A stretch of 5,924 bases of DNA. Source: an uncultured Pseudomonadota bacterium. GTDB taxonomy: Bacteria > Pseudomonadota > Gammaproteobacteria > Burkholderiales > Usitatibacteraceae. Below the pieces are notes generated by a model. That model saw nothing but the letters and a program-made list of their open reading frames with translations, had not been told where the DNA came from and searched no databases. The position numbers and the translations under genes were made by a program. The stretch lies in NCBI GenBank assembly GCA_946885905.1, contig CAMPHL010000184.1:1-5924 (forward strand). Direction: 5' to 3'. Positions 1 through 5,189 of the stretch are shown piece after piece. Each line of letters begins with the position of its first letter. Position 1 is the first letter of the stretch.

Positions 1-112
1 TGGCGGAAGCCGACCGGAAGGTGTCCCGGGCGCGATAGAAAGACAGGCGGCACTCCGGGCTTGTCGTCGTCGCCCGACGTCGAGTAAACCGCAGGCTCCG
101 CGGCGCGTTGAA
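1..112. other. Unassigned left edge
   Basis: No gene can be supported here. One + frame ends at a TAG at 36-38 and another at a TAA at 85-87, and either could be the tail of a gene lying to the left, but too few codons are visible to judge. The frame used by the first antitoxin is open back to base 2. However, its upstream translation is rich in Arg and Pro, shows no family likeness and looks like non-coding GC-rich sequence. Confidence 0.4.
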
Positions 113-139
113 TTGGCATGGCGCGTAGCCAATCCAAAT

Positions 140-157
140 GTATATACTAACTATATG
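140..157 (+). promoter_or_regulatory. Probable promoter/operator of the first TA module
   Basis: An AT-rich patch in otherwise GC-rich DNA contains the perfect 8-bp palindrome GTATATAC (140-147). A -10-like TATACT (143-148, five of six consensus bases) overlaps it. No convincing -35 lies at 16-18 bp; TTGGCA at 113-118 matches well but is too far away (24 bp). The position just before an RHH-type antitoxin suits an autorepression operator. Transcription would begin near 155, close to the possible ATG at 155 and 18 bases before the ATG at 173. This is inferred from sequence alone. Confidence 0.4.
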
Positions 158-172
158 CGAAAGCGATCCCCC

Positions 173-448
173 ATGGGAGACAAGCTGCTGCTCAAGTTCC
201 GCGGCAAGGACTCGGCATACGGGGTGCGGCGCGAGACTCTCAAGGCCCTCGCCGAGGAATTGCACGTGAGCGAAACCATGGCCGTCCACTTGGCGGTTTC
301 CCGTTTCGCCCGTGAGGTGTTGCCCGCCTACGAGGCGGACGAGGGCCCGCTTTCCAGCGAGTACCTCTCATGGCTGAAGAGAACGGCCAAGGAACGCTCG
401 CCCAAGGGCAAGGTGCTGCGCAAGCGATCGCTGGTTCCCGGCGGTTGA
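173..448 (+). CDS. Antitoxin of a PemK/MazF-type module, ribbon-helix-helix-like
   Basis: This is a small basic protein of 91 residues when read from the ATG at 173. A beta strand (DKLLLKFRG, residues 3-11) is followed by two helices (about 18-30 and 33-49) joined by a short turn, the order seen in ribbon-helix-helix (MetJ/Arc-type) DNA-binding antitoxins. The tail (55-91), rich in Lys, Arg and Ser, would be the part that wraps the toxin. The gene lies 3 bases before a MazF-like toxin gene, and that neighbour is the main basis for the functional call. The expected role is to neutralise the toxin and, as a complex, repress its own promoter. Starts at 155 (ATG) and 113 (TTG) are also in frame. 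I chose 173 because the conserved-looking part begins there and a weak GAAAG ribosome-binding sequence (159-163) precedes it. MazF partners are more often AbrB-fold MazE proteins, so this pairing is of the less classical kind. Confidence 0.7.
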   Translation: MGDKLLLKFRGKDSAYGVRRETLKALAEELHVSETMAVHLAVSRFAREVLPAYEADEGPLSSEYLSWLKRTAKERSPKGKVLRKRSLVPGG

Positions 449-451
449 ACC

Positions 452-850
452 ATGTGGCCGCCGCCGGAGCCGGGCGACATCGTCTGGTGCCGTCTCCCGC
501 AGCGCCCGCGAGATAAGCCCGGACCCAAGCCGCGCCCAGGCCTCGTGATGACCGTAACCGAACGCGAGGACGGCATCATCGTCGGCATCGCCTACGGAAC
601 CTCGCAAGGCTTGACGCGGCTCATGTCGGGCGAGTTCGCCATCCGTCGTGAGGCGAACAGCGCCGCCTACGACCTGGCCGGACTCTCCTGCGACACCAAG
701 TTCGACCTGCGCAGGGTCATCGATCTGCCGTGGCATGAAACGTTCTTCGCCGTGCCGCCGGATGCAAGGCATGGGCAGGCTCCCAAGCTGGGGACGCTGC
801 ATCCCTCGATGATGAACGCGGTCGTTGCCGCCGCTGGGCGCAAGCGGTGA
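452..850 (+). CDS. PemK/MazF-like toxin (endoribonuclease)
   Basis: The 132-residue protein begins with the family hallmark GDIVWCRLP (8-16), followed by KPRPGLV (26-32) and the segment AYGTSQGLTR (47-56). In E. coli MazF the catalytic Arg29 lies in HRPAVV and Thr52 in CTTQSKG. Arg28 and Thr50 here occupy the corresponding places, so the active site appears intact. Members of this family cut mRNA at short specific sequences and stop growth when freed from their antitoxin. The Pro/Lys/Arg-rich loop before RPGLV (residues 17-27) is longer than in E. coli MazF. The ATG follows the antitoxin stop by 3 bases with no clear ribosome-binding site, which suggests translational coupling and a toxin yield below that of the antitoxin. 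Cut specificity cannot be read from the sequence. Confidence 0.82.
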   Translation: MWPPPEPGDIVWCRLPQRPRDKPGPKPRPGLVMTVTEREDGIIVGIAYGTSQGLTRLMSGEFAIRREANSAAYDLAGLSCDTKFDLRRVIDLPWHETFFAVPPDARHGQAPKLGTLHPSMMNAVVAAAGRKR

Positions 851-975
851 TGGCAGGCGCCCTCGCCGCTAGCTCCAGCTGTGTCGTACAGGCATTCGTG
901 CAGCAACGCGAGCTCCTGGCCGCCCACAAGGACCTCGGAGATGCCTGGCGCGTCAACGGGCCGACCCGCCTCGCG

Positions 976-1008
976 TTGTATTACAATTTTTCTGGATTTG
1001 TAATACAG
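976..1008 (+). promoter_or_regulatory. Promoter with twin palindromic operators before the VapBC-like module
   Basis: Two copies of TGTAnTACA occur: TGTATTACA at 977-985 and TGTAATACA at 999-1007. Each is a palindrome around one central base, with centres 22 bp apart, about two helical turns. Together they also form a perfect 10-bp inverted repeat (TGTATTACAA at 977-986 and TTGTAATACA at 998-1007) with an 11-base spacer. A promoter fits in the same stretch: -35-like TTGTAT (976-981), 17 bases, then -10-like TGTAAT (999-1004). The operators therefore cover both hexamers. This is the expected design for autorepression by the RHH antitoxin that starts at 1016. A start point near 1011 leaves a leader of only a few bases. 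Confidence 0.7.
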
Positions 1009-1015
1009 CTCGCCC

Positions 1016-1255
1016 ATGCCCATCTCCGTCCGCCTTCCCCCTCGCGTCGAGCAGCGCCTCGCCGAGTACTGCGCCCACACGAAGCTCACCAGGAGCGAGG
1101 CCATCAAGCGCGCCCTCGAACGGTTGCTGGACGAGGAGCCTGCGCCGGTCGCGGCGAGCGCGGCGGCCAAGCGCTTCATCGGTAGCGACAAAAGCCCCGG
1201 AAGCGTGGCCGACCACACCAAGCGGCTCCTGCGCGAGCACTTCCGCGGCAAGTAG
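1016..1255 (+). CDS. CopG-family (ribbon-helix-helix) antitoxin, VapB-like
   Basis: The 79-residue protein opens with a clear RHH domain. The DNA-contacting strand is PISVRLPP (2-9), helix A follows (about 10-22, RVEQRLAEYCAHT), and helix B (26-39, RSEAIKRALERLL) comes after the Leu-Thr turn. An Ala-rich linker (43-53) leads to a basic C-terminal helix (about 62-79) that would enter the PIN toxin's active-site groove. The gene is followed after 2 bases by a PIN-domain gene. Its probable DNA target is visible just upstream as the twin TGTAnTACA palindromes at 976-1008. No Shine-Dalgarno sequence precedes the ATG, and the predicted start of transcription is only a few bases away, so translation may be leaderless. 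Family assignment is firm; the VapB label rests on the partner. Confidence 0.85.
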   Translation: MPISVRLPPRVEQRLAEYCAHTKLTRSEAIKRALERLLDEEPAPVAASAAAKRFIGSDKSPGSVADHTKRLLREHFRGK

Positions 1256-1257
1256 CG

Positions 1258-1668
1258 ATGGAGCGGATATTGGTCGACACGGGATTTTTCGTCGCGCTGG
1301 GCCGGTCGAGTGATGCCCGGCACGGCGCGGCCAAGGCTTACCTCGAGAACTGCACATTGCGGCTGGCCACCGTATCCGCCGTCGTCGTCGAGACATGTCA
1401 CTTCCTCCGGCTGGAGGCGAGGCGCAGGTTCCTGGACTGGATGGTGAGTGACGGGCCGGCCGTGATCGAGGTCCCGCCCGAGGCTTACCCGGAGCTCTCG
1501 CGGACAATGGAGCGCTACAAGGAGCGGGACATCGACTTCGCCGACGCAGCGCTGCTCTGGCTGGCCGAACAGACGGGGCACCGGGCCATTCTCACGGTCG
1601 ACGAGGCCGATTTCCGGCGCTTCAGGCTGAAGGCCGGCGGACGGTTTGAGGTGCTGCAGTGGCGCTGA
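1258..1668 (+). CDS. PIN-domain ribonuclease toxin, VapC-like
   Basis: The 136-residue protein has the PIN-domain acidic set in the right order. Asp7 lies in ILVDTGFFVAL (4-14), Glu45 in VVVETCHFL, Asp93 and Asp96 in DFADAALLWLAE (93-104), and Asp115 in AILTVDEADFRRF (110-122). These residues bind the divalent metal used for RNA cleavage, so the enzyme looks active. VapC toxins usually cut tRNA or rRNA at a specific site; which RNA is cut here cannot be told. Length is normal for the family (about 125-145). The start codon lies 2 bases after the antitoxin stop, in the same direction and without a separate ribosome-binding site, so the pair is one transcriptional unit and probably coupled in translation. 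Confidence 0.9.
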   Translation: MERILVDTGFFVALGRSSDARHGAAKAYLENCTLRLATVSAVVVETCHFLRLEARRRFLDWMVSDGPAVIEVPPEAYPELSRTMERYKERDIDFADAALLWLAEQTGHRAILTVDEADFRRFRLKAGGRFEVLQWR

Positions 1669-1708
1669 TGCGCGGCATAGGGAGCTTCTGATCGCCTGAG
1701 GCGTAAAC

Positions 1709-1736
1709 TATCCCTTAAAGAATCCGTTAAAGGATA
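1709..1736 (+). promoter_or_regulatory. Inverted-repeat operator overlapping the ribosome-binding site of the third TA module
   Basis: TATCCCTTAA (1709-1718) and TTAAAGGATA (1727-1736) form a 10-bp inverted repeat with one mismatch and an 8-base spacer. The hexamer TTAAAG also occurs twice in direct orientation, at 1715-1720 and 1727-1732. The right arm contains AAAGGA (1729-1734), a good Shine-Dalgarno sequence 7 bases before the ATG at 1742. An element of this size directly before a Phd/YefM gene is the usual position for the TA operator. No clear -35/-10 pair was found; TAAACT at 1704-1709 is a possible -10 with no -35 partner. Confidence 0.5.
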
Positions 1737-1741
1737 CCCCG

Positions 1742-2035
1742 ATGGCCATCAAATCCGGAGACATCGTCCCCCTGAACCAGGTCCGGGCCCGCTTCACCGA
1801 GCTCGCCGAGGAAGTCCGGGGCGGCGCGGAAAAGATCATCACCCGCAACGGTGAGAGCTATGTCGCGCTGGTGGATGCGCGCCGGCTGGACCACTACCAC
1901 CGCCTGGAGCGCGAGCACATACACCTCGCCCTGCTCCAGGAGGCGCTGAGCGGAATCCAGGATGTGCGCGACGGCCGGGTCGCGACTGCCCGGCAAGTTC
2001 TCGCGAAGTACGAGGTTCGCCGCAAGCGCCGCTGA
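1742..2035 (+). CDS. Phd/YefM-family antitoxin
   Basis: The 97-residue protein has the Phd/YefM N-terminal fold. Residues 8-25 (IVPLNQVRARFTELAEEV) match the family pattern in which a strand and helix place the protein on DNA. Residues 31-50 contain the second hallmark, KIITRNGESYVALVDARRL, close to the common form 'IT.NG...AVLV....Y'. The C-terminal half is helical (about 52-72) and ends in a basic tail (80-97) that would bind the toxin. The start is well supported by AAAGGA 7 bases upstream. The gene overlaps the RelE/ParE-like toxin by one base (TGATG), typical of such pairs. It is expected to neutralise the toxin and repress the operon through the inverted repeat at 1709-1736. Confidence 0.88.
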   Translation: MAIKSGDIVPLNQVRARFTELAEEVRGGAEKIITRNGESYVALVDARRLDHYHRLEREHIHLALLQEALSGIQDVRDGRVATARQVLAKYEVRRKRR

Positions 2036-2409
2036 TGCCACGCCCGCGGTCCGTCCTGGTCACCCAGAACTTCGATCGCAACCTGGCCGCGATCCAGGAT
2101 TTCCTTTCGACTGCCGGCGCATCGCAGGCCTTTGGCGAGCTGCTCGAGCGGCTGGGCGCGGAAGTCATCCCGAACCTGCAGCGCTTTCCCGACCTGGGCG
2201 CCGACTTCCTCGCGCGCGCTCCCCTATCGGCCGATGGGGTCGCCCTGTTCGAGGAAGTCGTGAAGGCAGCCGGCCCCGGATCCCATGTGCGCCAGTTGAT
2301 CGATGGCGACTATCTCATCCTGTACCTGGTGAGGGGTGATTCCGTCTACCTGCTCGCCATCAAGCACCACCGGCAGCTTTCGTTCGACCTGATGGGGCAT
2401 TGGCCGTAG
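2035..2409 (+). CDS. RelE/ParE-superfamily toxin
   Basis: The 124-residue protein opens with a strand and a long helix (FDRNLAAIQDFL, 13-24) and ends with the family's beta-hairpin core: LIDGDYLILYLVRGDSVYLLAIKHHRQLSFDL (88-119), including the common IKHHRQ segment (109-114). Members act either on the ribosome, cutting mRNA in the A site (RelE-like), or on DNA gyrase (ParE-like). Sequence alone does not decide between these here. His111, His112 and Arg113 would be candidates for function on the RelE side. The protein is longer than the usual 85-105 residues, with extra helical sequence in the middle (about 35-85). The ATG overlaps the antitoxin's TGA by one base, so translation is probably coupled. 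The partner antitoxin, position and orientation support the assignment. Confidence 0.82.
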   Translation: MPRPRSVLVTQNFDRNLAAIQDFLSTAGASQAFGELLERLGAEVIPNLQRFPDLGADFLARAPLSADGVALFEEVVKAAGPGSHVRQLIDGDYLILYLVRGDSVYLLAIKHHRQLSFDLMGHWP

Positions 2410-2462
2410 CGTCCACGGCGCCGCATACCTGCCTGCCGAACTCGTGCCACAGGAGCTCCCTG

Positions 2463-3677
2463 TCACACCACCCGCCACCACGGCACGGCCAGCACGTCGG
2501 GTGCGAGCCACTCGGTGACCGAGCCCGTGTGCAGCAGCAGGCCGGCACGGGATCGTTTTCCATACTCGGCCCGGAAGGACCGCAGGTGTGTCGCATCGGA
2601 TAGCCGCGGCCGGGTTCCCGCCTTCACCTCGATGGGCAGCAGGCGCTCGCCCGCTTCGATCACCAGGTCCACCTCCTCGCCGGTGGCCGTGCGCCAGTAC
2701 GCGAGCTCGGGGCGGTCGACGCGCGCCTCACGCCAGGCGAGGAGGTCGTGCAGCACGAGGTTCTCGAGGTGCGCGCCCGTTGGCGCCGGCTGCTGCGCAA
2801 GGTGCAGCGCAAGGCCGGTGTCGGCCCAGTAGACCTTGGAGGCCTTGATGAGGCGCTTGGTACGGTTGACCGCATAGGCGGGAAGGCGAACCAGCAGGTG
2901 GGAGGCCTCGAGGAGGTTGAGCCAGCGGTGGACCGTAGGCTGCGGCAGTGCCACGTCGCGGCCGATCTCGGTCTGGTTCACGAGTTGCCCCAGGCGGAGG
3001 CAGGTTGCCCGCATGAGGCGGCGGAAATCCGGCAGCGAGGCGATCGAGGCCAGGTCCTGCAGGTCGCGCTCGAGGTAGGTGCGGGCGTATCCGTCGAACC
3101 AGAGGGCGCGATCCTGCGTTGTCTCCAGCTCCAGGGCAGGGGTGGGAAACCCGCCGCGCGCCGCGAGCTCGGCCCAGGGCTCCTCGGGCACCTCCTGGGC
3201 TTCGAGAATCGCGGGCCATTCGGCTTCACGGGCGGAGAGGAGCGCATCCCAGGCGCCGCAGCGGCCGAGCCCGAGCTGCTCGCGGCGCGTCATCGGCCAG
3301 AGCGTGAGGTACGCGGCGCGGCCGGCGAGCGACTCCGACACGCCTTTCATCAGCAGCAGGTTCGCCGAGCCCGTGACGAGGAAGCGGCCGCGGGTGCGGC
3401 GCTGGTCGACGGCCCGCTTGATCGCATGCAGGAGCTCGGGCTCGCGTTGGACCTCGTCCAGGGTGACGGGCGCGTCGCCGCCCAGGAGCTGCTCAGGGTC
3501 GCGTCGCGCCGCCTCCCGCACATCGAGGTCGTCCAGCGTCCAGTAGCGGCGATTTTGGGGAAGGGCCTGGACCAGGGTGCTCTTGCCCGTCTGGCGGGCC
3601 CCCGTCAGCACGACCGCAGGCATCGCGGCTAGCCTTTGCTCCAGGGCCGCGGCGAGTTGGCGTGGAAGGGTATCCAT
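2463..3677 (-). CDS. AAA ATPase with C-terminal DUF4143 domain
   Basis: The 404-residue protein (read from the ATG at 3677) belongs to the AAA_14 plus DUF4143 family. It has a Walker A loop GARQTGKST (26-34), Walker B PVTLDEVQ (71-78, Asp74 and Glu75), a sensor-like TGSANLLL (102-109) and a possible arginine finger in SLAGRAAYL (116-124). The DUF4143 region starts near GGFPTPAL (175-182) and continues with ARTYLERDL and a winged-helix-like stretch (about 229-265). Near the end, GEEVDLVIE (333-341) and PIEVKAG (348-354) place Asp337, Glu350 and Lys352 as in PD-(D/E)XK nuclease folds, with HLEN (303-306) before them. The family is widespread and often mobile, and its cellular role is not settled. 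An in-frame ATG at 3695 would add six residues inside a palindrome; I prefer 3677 because homologous sequence begins just after it. The gene converges on the RelE/ParE-like toxin (53 bases between) and lies 66 bases downstream of aroC. Confidence 0.87.
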   Translation of the reverse strand: MDTLPRQLAAALEQRLAAMPAVVLTGARQTGKSTLVQALPQNRRYWTLDDLDVREAARRDPEQLLGGDAPVTLDEVQREPELLHAIKRAVDQRRTRGRFLVTGSANLLLMKGVSESLAGRAAYLTLWPMTRREQLGLGRCGAWDALLSAREAEWPAILEAQEVPEEPWAELAARGGFPTPALELETTQDRALWFDGYARTYLERDLQDLASIASLPDFRRLMRATCLRLGQLVNQTEIGRDVALPQPTVHRWLNLLEASHLLVRLPAYAVNRTKRLIKASKVYWADTGLALHLAQQPAPTGAHLENLVLHDLLAWREARVDRPELAYWRTATGEEVDLVIEAGERLLPIEVKAGTRPRLSDATHLRSFRAEYGKRSRAGLLLHTGSVTEWLAPDVLAVPWWRVV

Positions 3678-3703
3678 GCCATGTATGATAATCATTCATG
3701 GCA
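3677..3703. promoter_or_regulatory. 27-bp dyad over the start of the ATPase gene
   Basis: The arms TGCCATG (3677-3683) and CATGGCA (3697-3703) flank ATGATAATCAT (3685-3695), itself a perfect palindrome. The whole is symmetric around base 3690 apart from one T/T mismatch pair (3684 and 3696). It sits in the short gap between aroC and the ATPase gene and includes both candidate ATPase start codons. A minus-strand promoter fits over it: TTTTCA (3713-3708), 17 bases, TATCAT (3690-3685). That would start RNA close to the ATG at 3677. A repressor operator is the likeliest reading; an RNA hairpin that masks the start is an alternative. No run of T follows, so it does not look like a terminator. Confidence 0.5.
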
Positions 3704-3743
3704 CGAATGAAAATACACGGCGCAGCCCATGCAACTACGGAGC

Positions 3744-4904
3744 TCAGGCTTCCAGGGGATCCGGATCCTCGAGCGCAACGCCGGCGGCCGCTGCGGCCTT
3801 TGCGGCCTGCGCAGGAATTCTTGCTCCACGCTCCGCCACATCCCCGTTCTGCGCCCTCTGCCTCAACGCATGATCGATCAGCACCAGCGCCAGAAAAGCC
3901 TCCGCGATCGGCGTCGCCCGTATCCCTACACAAGGATCGTGCCGCCCATGCGTCTCGATCGTCGCGGCATTGCCCTCGACATCGATCGTCCTGCGCGCCA
4001 GCCGAATGCTTGAAGTGGGCTTGATCGCGATCGACACCACGACGTCCTGCCCCGTCGAGATCCCGCCCAGGATGCCGCCCGCGTTGTTGGAGAGGAAACC
4101 CTCGGGCGTCATCTCGTCGGAATGCTCGGTGCCCATCTGCTCGACCGCCCGGAACCCCGCGCCGATTTCCACGCCCTTTACGGCGTTGATGCCCATCATC
4201 GCCTGGGCGATGTCCGCGTCCAGGCGCCCGTAGAGCGGCTCGCCCCATCCCGGCGGCACGCCCTCGGCCACGACGGTGAGCTTCGCACCGCACGAGTCGC
4301 CGGACTTGCGCAGCTTGTCCATGTACTGCTCGAGCTCGGCCACGCGCGAGGCATCGGCCACGAAGAAGGGATTGCCCTCCGCGCCCACGTCCTCCCAGCG
4401 CTTGAACTCGACCTTGTTGGGCCCGAGCTGCGAGAGGTAGCCGCGGACCCTGACGCCGCAGTGCTCGCGCAGCCACTTCTTCGCCACCGCACCCGCAGCC
4501 ACCGCCGGGGCTGTCAGCCTCGCCGACGAGCGCCCTCCCCCGCGCGGATCGCGGATGCCGTACTTCTTGAGATACGTGTAGTCGGCATGCCCGGGCCGGA
4601 AGCTCCCGGCGATCTTCGCGTAGTCCTTCGAGCGCTGGTCGACGTTGCGGATCAGGAGCGCGATGGGCGTGCCCGTGGTCTTGCCCTCGTACACGCCCGA
4701 GAGGATCTCCACCAGGTCGTCCTCGCGCCGCTGCGTCACGTGCCTCGAGGTGCCGGGCTTCCTGCGATCGAGGTCGGGCTGGATGTCGGCTTCGGAAAGC
4801 GCCATCCCCGGAGGACACCCGTCGATCACGCAGCCGATCGCGGGGCCATGGGATTCGCCGAAGGTGGTGACGGTGAAGAGGGTGCCGAGGGTGTTGCCGG
4901 ACAT
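3744..4904 (-). CDS. aroC: Chorismate synthase
   Basis: This cytosolic enzyme catalyses the last step of the shikimate pathway: EPSP is converted to chorismate with loss of phosphate, using reduced FMN. The 386-residue protein is of normal length and has the family signatures in order: [11 protein letters not shown] (14-24, with His19), RRKPGTSR (47-54), [11 protein letters not shown] (101-111, with His106), [10 protein letters not shown] (122-131) with [16 protein letters not shown] (202-207) and [17 protein letters not shown] (320-336). His19 and His106 correspond to the two conserved catalytic histidines. The common ARETAxRVAAGA stretch reads [12 protein letters not shown] here, a variant I believe occurs in betaproteobacteria. 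The start gives the canonical SGNTLG N-terminus, though no strong ribosome-binding site precedes it. Its neighbours are unrelated accessory genes, so it appears to be transcribed on its own or with the downstream ATPase gene. Confidence 0.97.
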   Translation of the reverse strand: MSGNTLGTLFTVTTFGESHGPAIGCVIDGCPPGMALSEADIQPDLDRRKPGTSRHVTQRREDDLVEILSGVYEGKTTGTPIALLIRNVDQRSKDYAKIAGSFRPGHADYTYLKKYGIRDPRGGGRSSARLTAPAVAAGAVAKKWLREHCGVRVRGYLSQLGPNKVEFKRWEDVGAEGNPFFVADASRVAELEQYMDKLRKSGDSCGAKLTVVAEGVPPGWGEPLYGRLDADIAQAMMGINAVKGVEIGAGFRAVEQMGTEHSDEMTPEGFLSNNAGGILGGISTGQDVVVSIAIKPTSSIRLARRTIDVEGNAATIETHGRHDPCVGIRATPIAEAFLALVLIDHALRQRAQNGDVAERGARIPAQAAKAAAAAGVALEDPDPLEA

Positions 4905-4965
4905 GGTGGGGCGAGTTTACTGCATGGGCAATTCGGCGTTGATGGAGCATGGAGCGGGCATTACC

Positions 4966-5189
4966 ATGTTTGCGATGAGCGCCATTCTCGACCACCCCCA
5001 CAAGCACCCGATCAGCGCCGAGGAATTCCTCCGCATGGACGAGGCGGGAGTGTTCGCGCCCGAGGCCCGGCTCGAGTTGATCGAAGGGGAGATCATCGAG
5101 ATGCTTCCGTGGCGCAGGTGGGGGAGCGCGTCGCCTGCTCCGCGATGGCCGAGGTCGCCCTCGAGGTGGCCGAGCTCTTTCTGGACTAA
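4966..5189 (+). pseudogene. Uma2-family nuclease gene with internal deletion
   Basis: From the ATG at 4966 (or 4975) the frame reads a typical Uma2 N-terminus: HPISAEEFLRMDEAGVF, then ARLELIEGEIIEM, ending near 5103-5108. After that the frame gives Trp/Arg/Pro-rich sequence with no family likeness. In another + frame, bases 5109-5189 read VAQVGERVACSAMAEVALEV followed by AELFLD and a TAA, which looks like a Uma2 C-terminus. The two ends meet at about 5105-5111. Intact Uma2 proteins (PF05685, a PD-(D/E)XK-like fold) have about 180-200 residues. Here only about 47 N-terminal and 26 C-terminal residues remain, so the catalytic middle is gone and the frame is changed. GGAG at 4951-4954 may be the old ribosome-binding site. 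The N-terminal match is confident; the C-terminal match is my recognition and less certain. Confidence 0.72.

Noticed and set aside
1..38. Possible C-terminal tail of an upstream gene ending at TAG 36-38
   Set aside because: Only eleven codons are visible and another frame ends equally well at 85-87; no family can be recognised.
851..975. Gap between the first and second TA modules, examined for a terminator, small gene or recombination site
   Set aside because: No stable stem with a T-run, no attC-like paired core sites and no convincing coding frame were seen.
667..1581. Minus-strand open frame of 304 codons across the first and second TA modules
   Set aside because: It runs antisense through three well-supported genes and the operator region, with low-complexity composition and no domain.
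1693..1703. Palindrome CGCCTGAGGCG upstream of the Phd-like gene
   Set aside because: It is symmetric around one base, so it cannot form a hairpin as it stands. It is short and GC-rich, and chance is a fair explanation beside the better inverted repeat at 1709-1736.
2449..2463. Small hairpin (ACAGG/CCTGT, 5-base loop) between the convergent toxin and ATPase genes
   Set aside because: Only five base pairs and no T-run on either strand, so it is too weak to call a terminator, although the position would suit one.
2748..3632. Plus-strand open frame of 294 codons opposite the ATPase gene
   Set aside because: It is the antisense shadow of the Walker-motif protein, rich in Arg, Glu, Gly and Leu, with no recognisable family.
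3493..5007. Long minus-strand open frame (504 codons) overlapping aroC
   Set aside because: It lies in another frame over a confidently identified aroC and part of the ATPase gene. The translation is Arg/Gly/His-rich and without family features, a normal effect of high GC.
4122..5107. Plus-strand open frame leading into the Uma2 C-terminal frame
   Set aside because: Before about 5109 it is antisense to aroC or non-homologous sequence. Only its last 26 codons look like Uma2.
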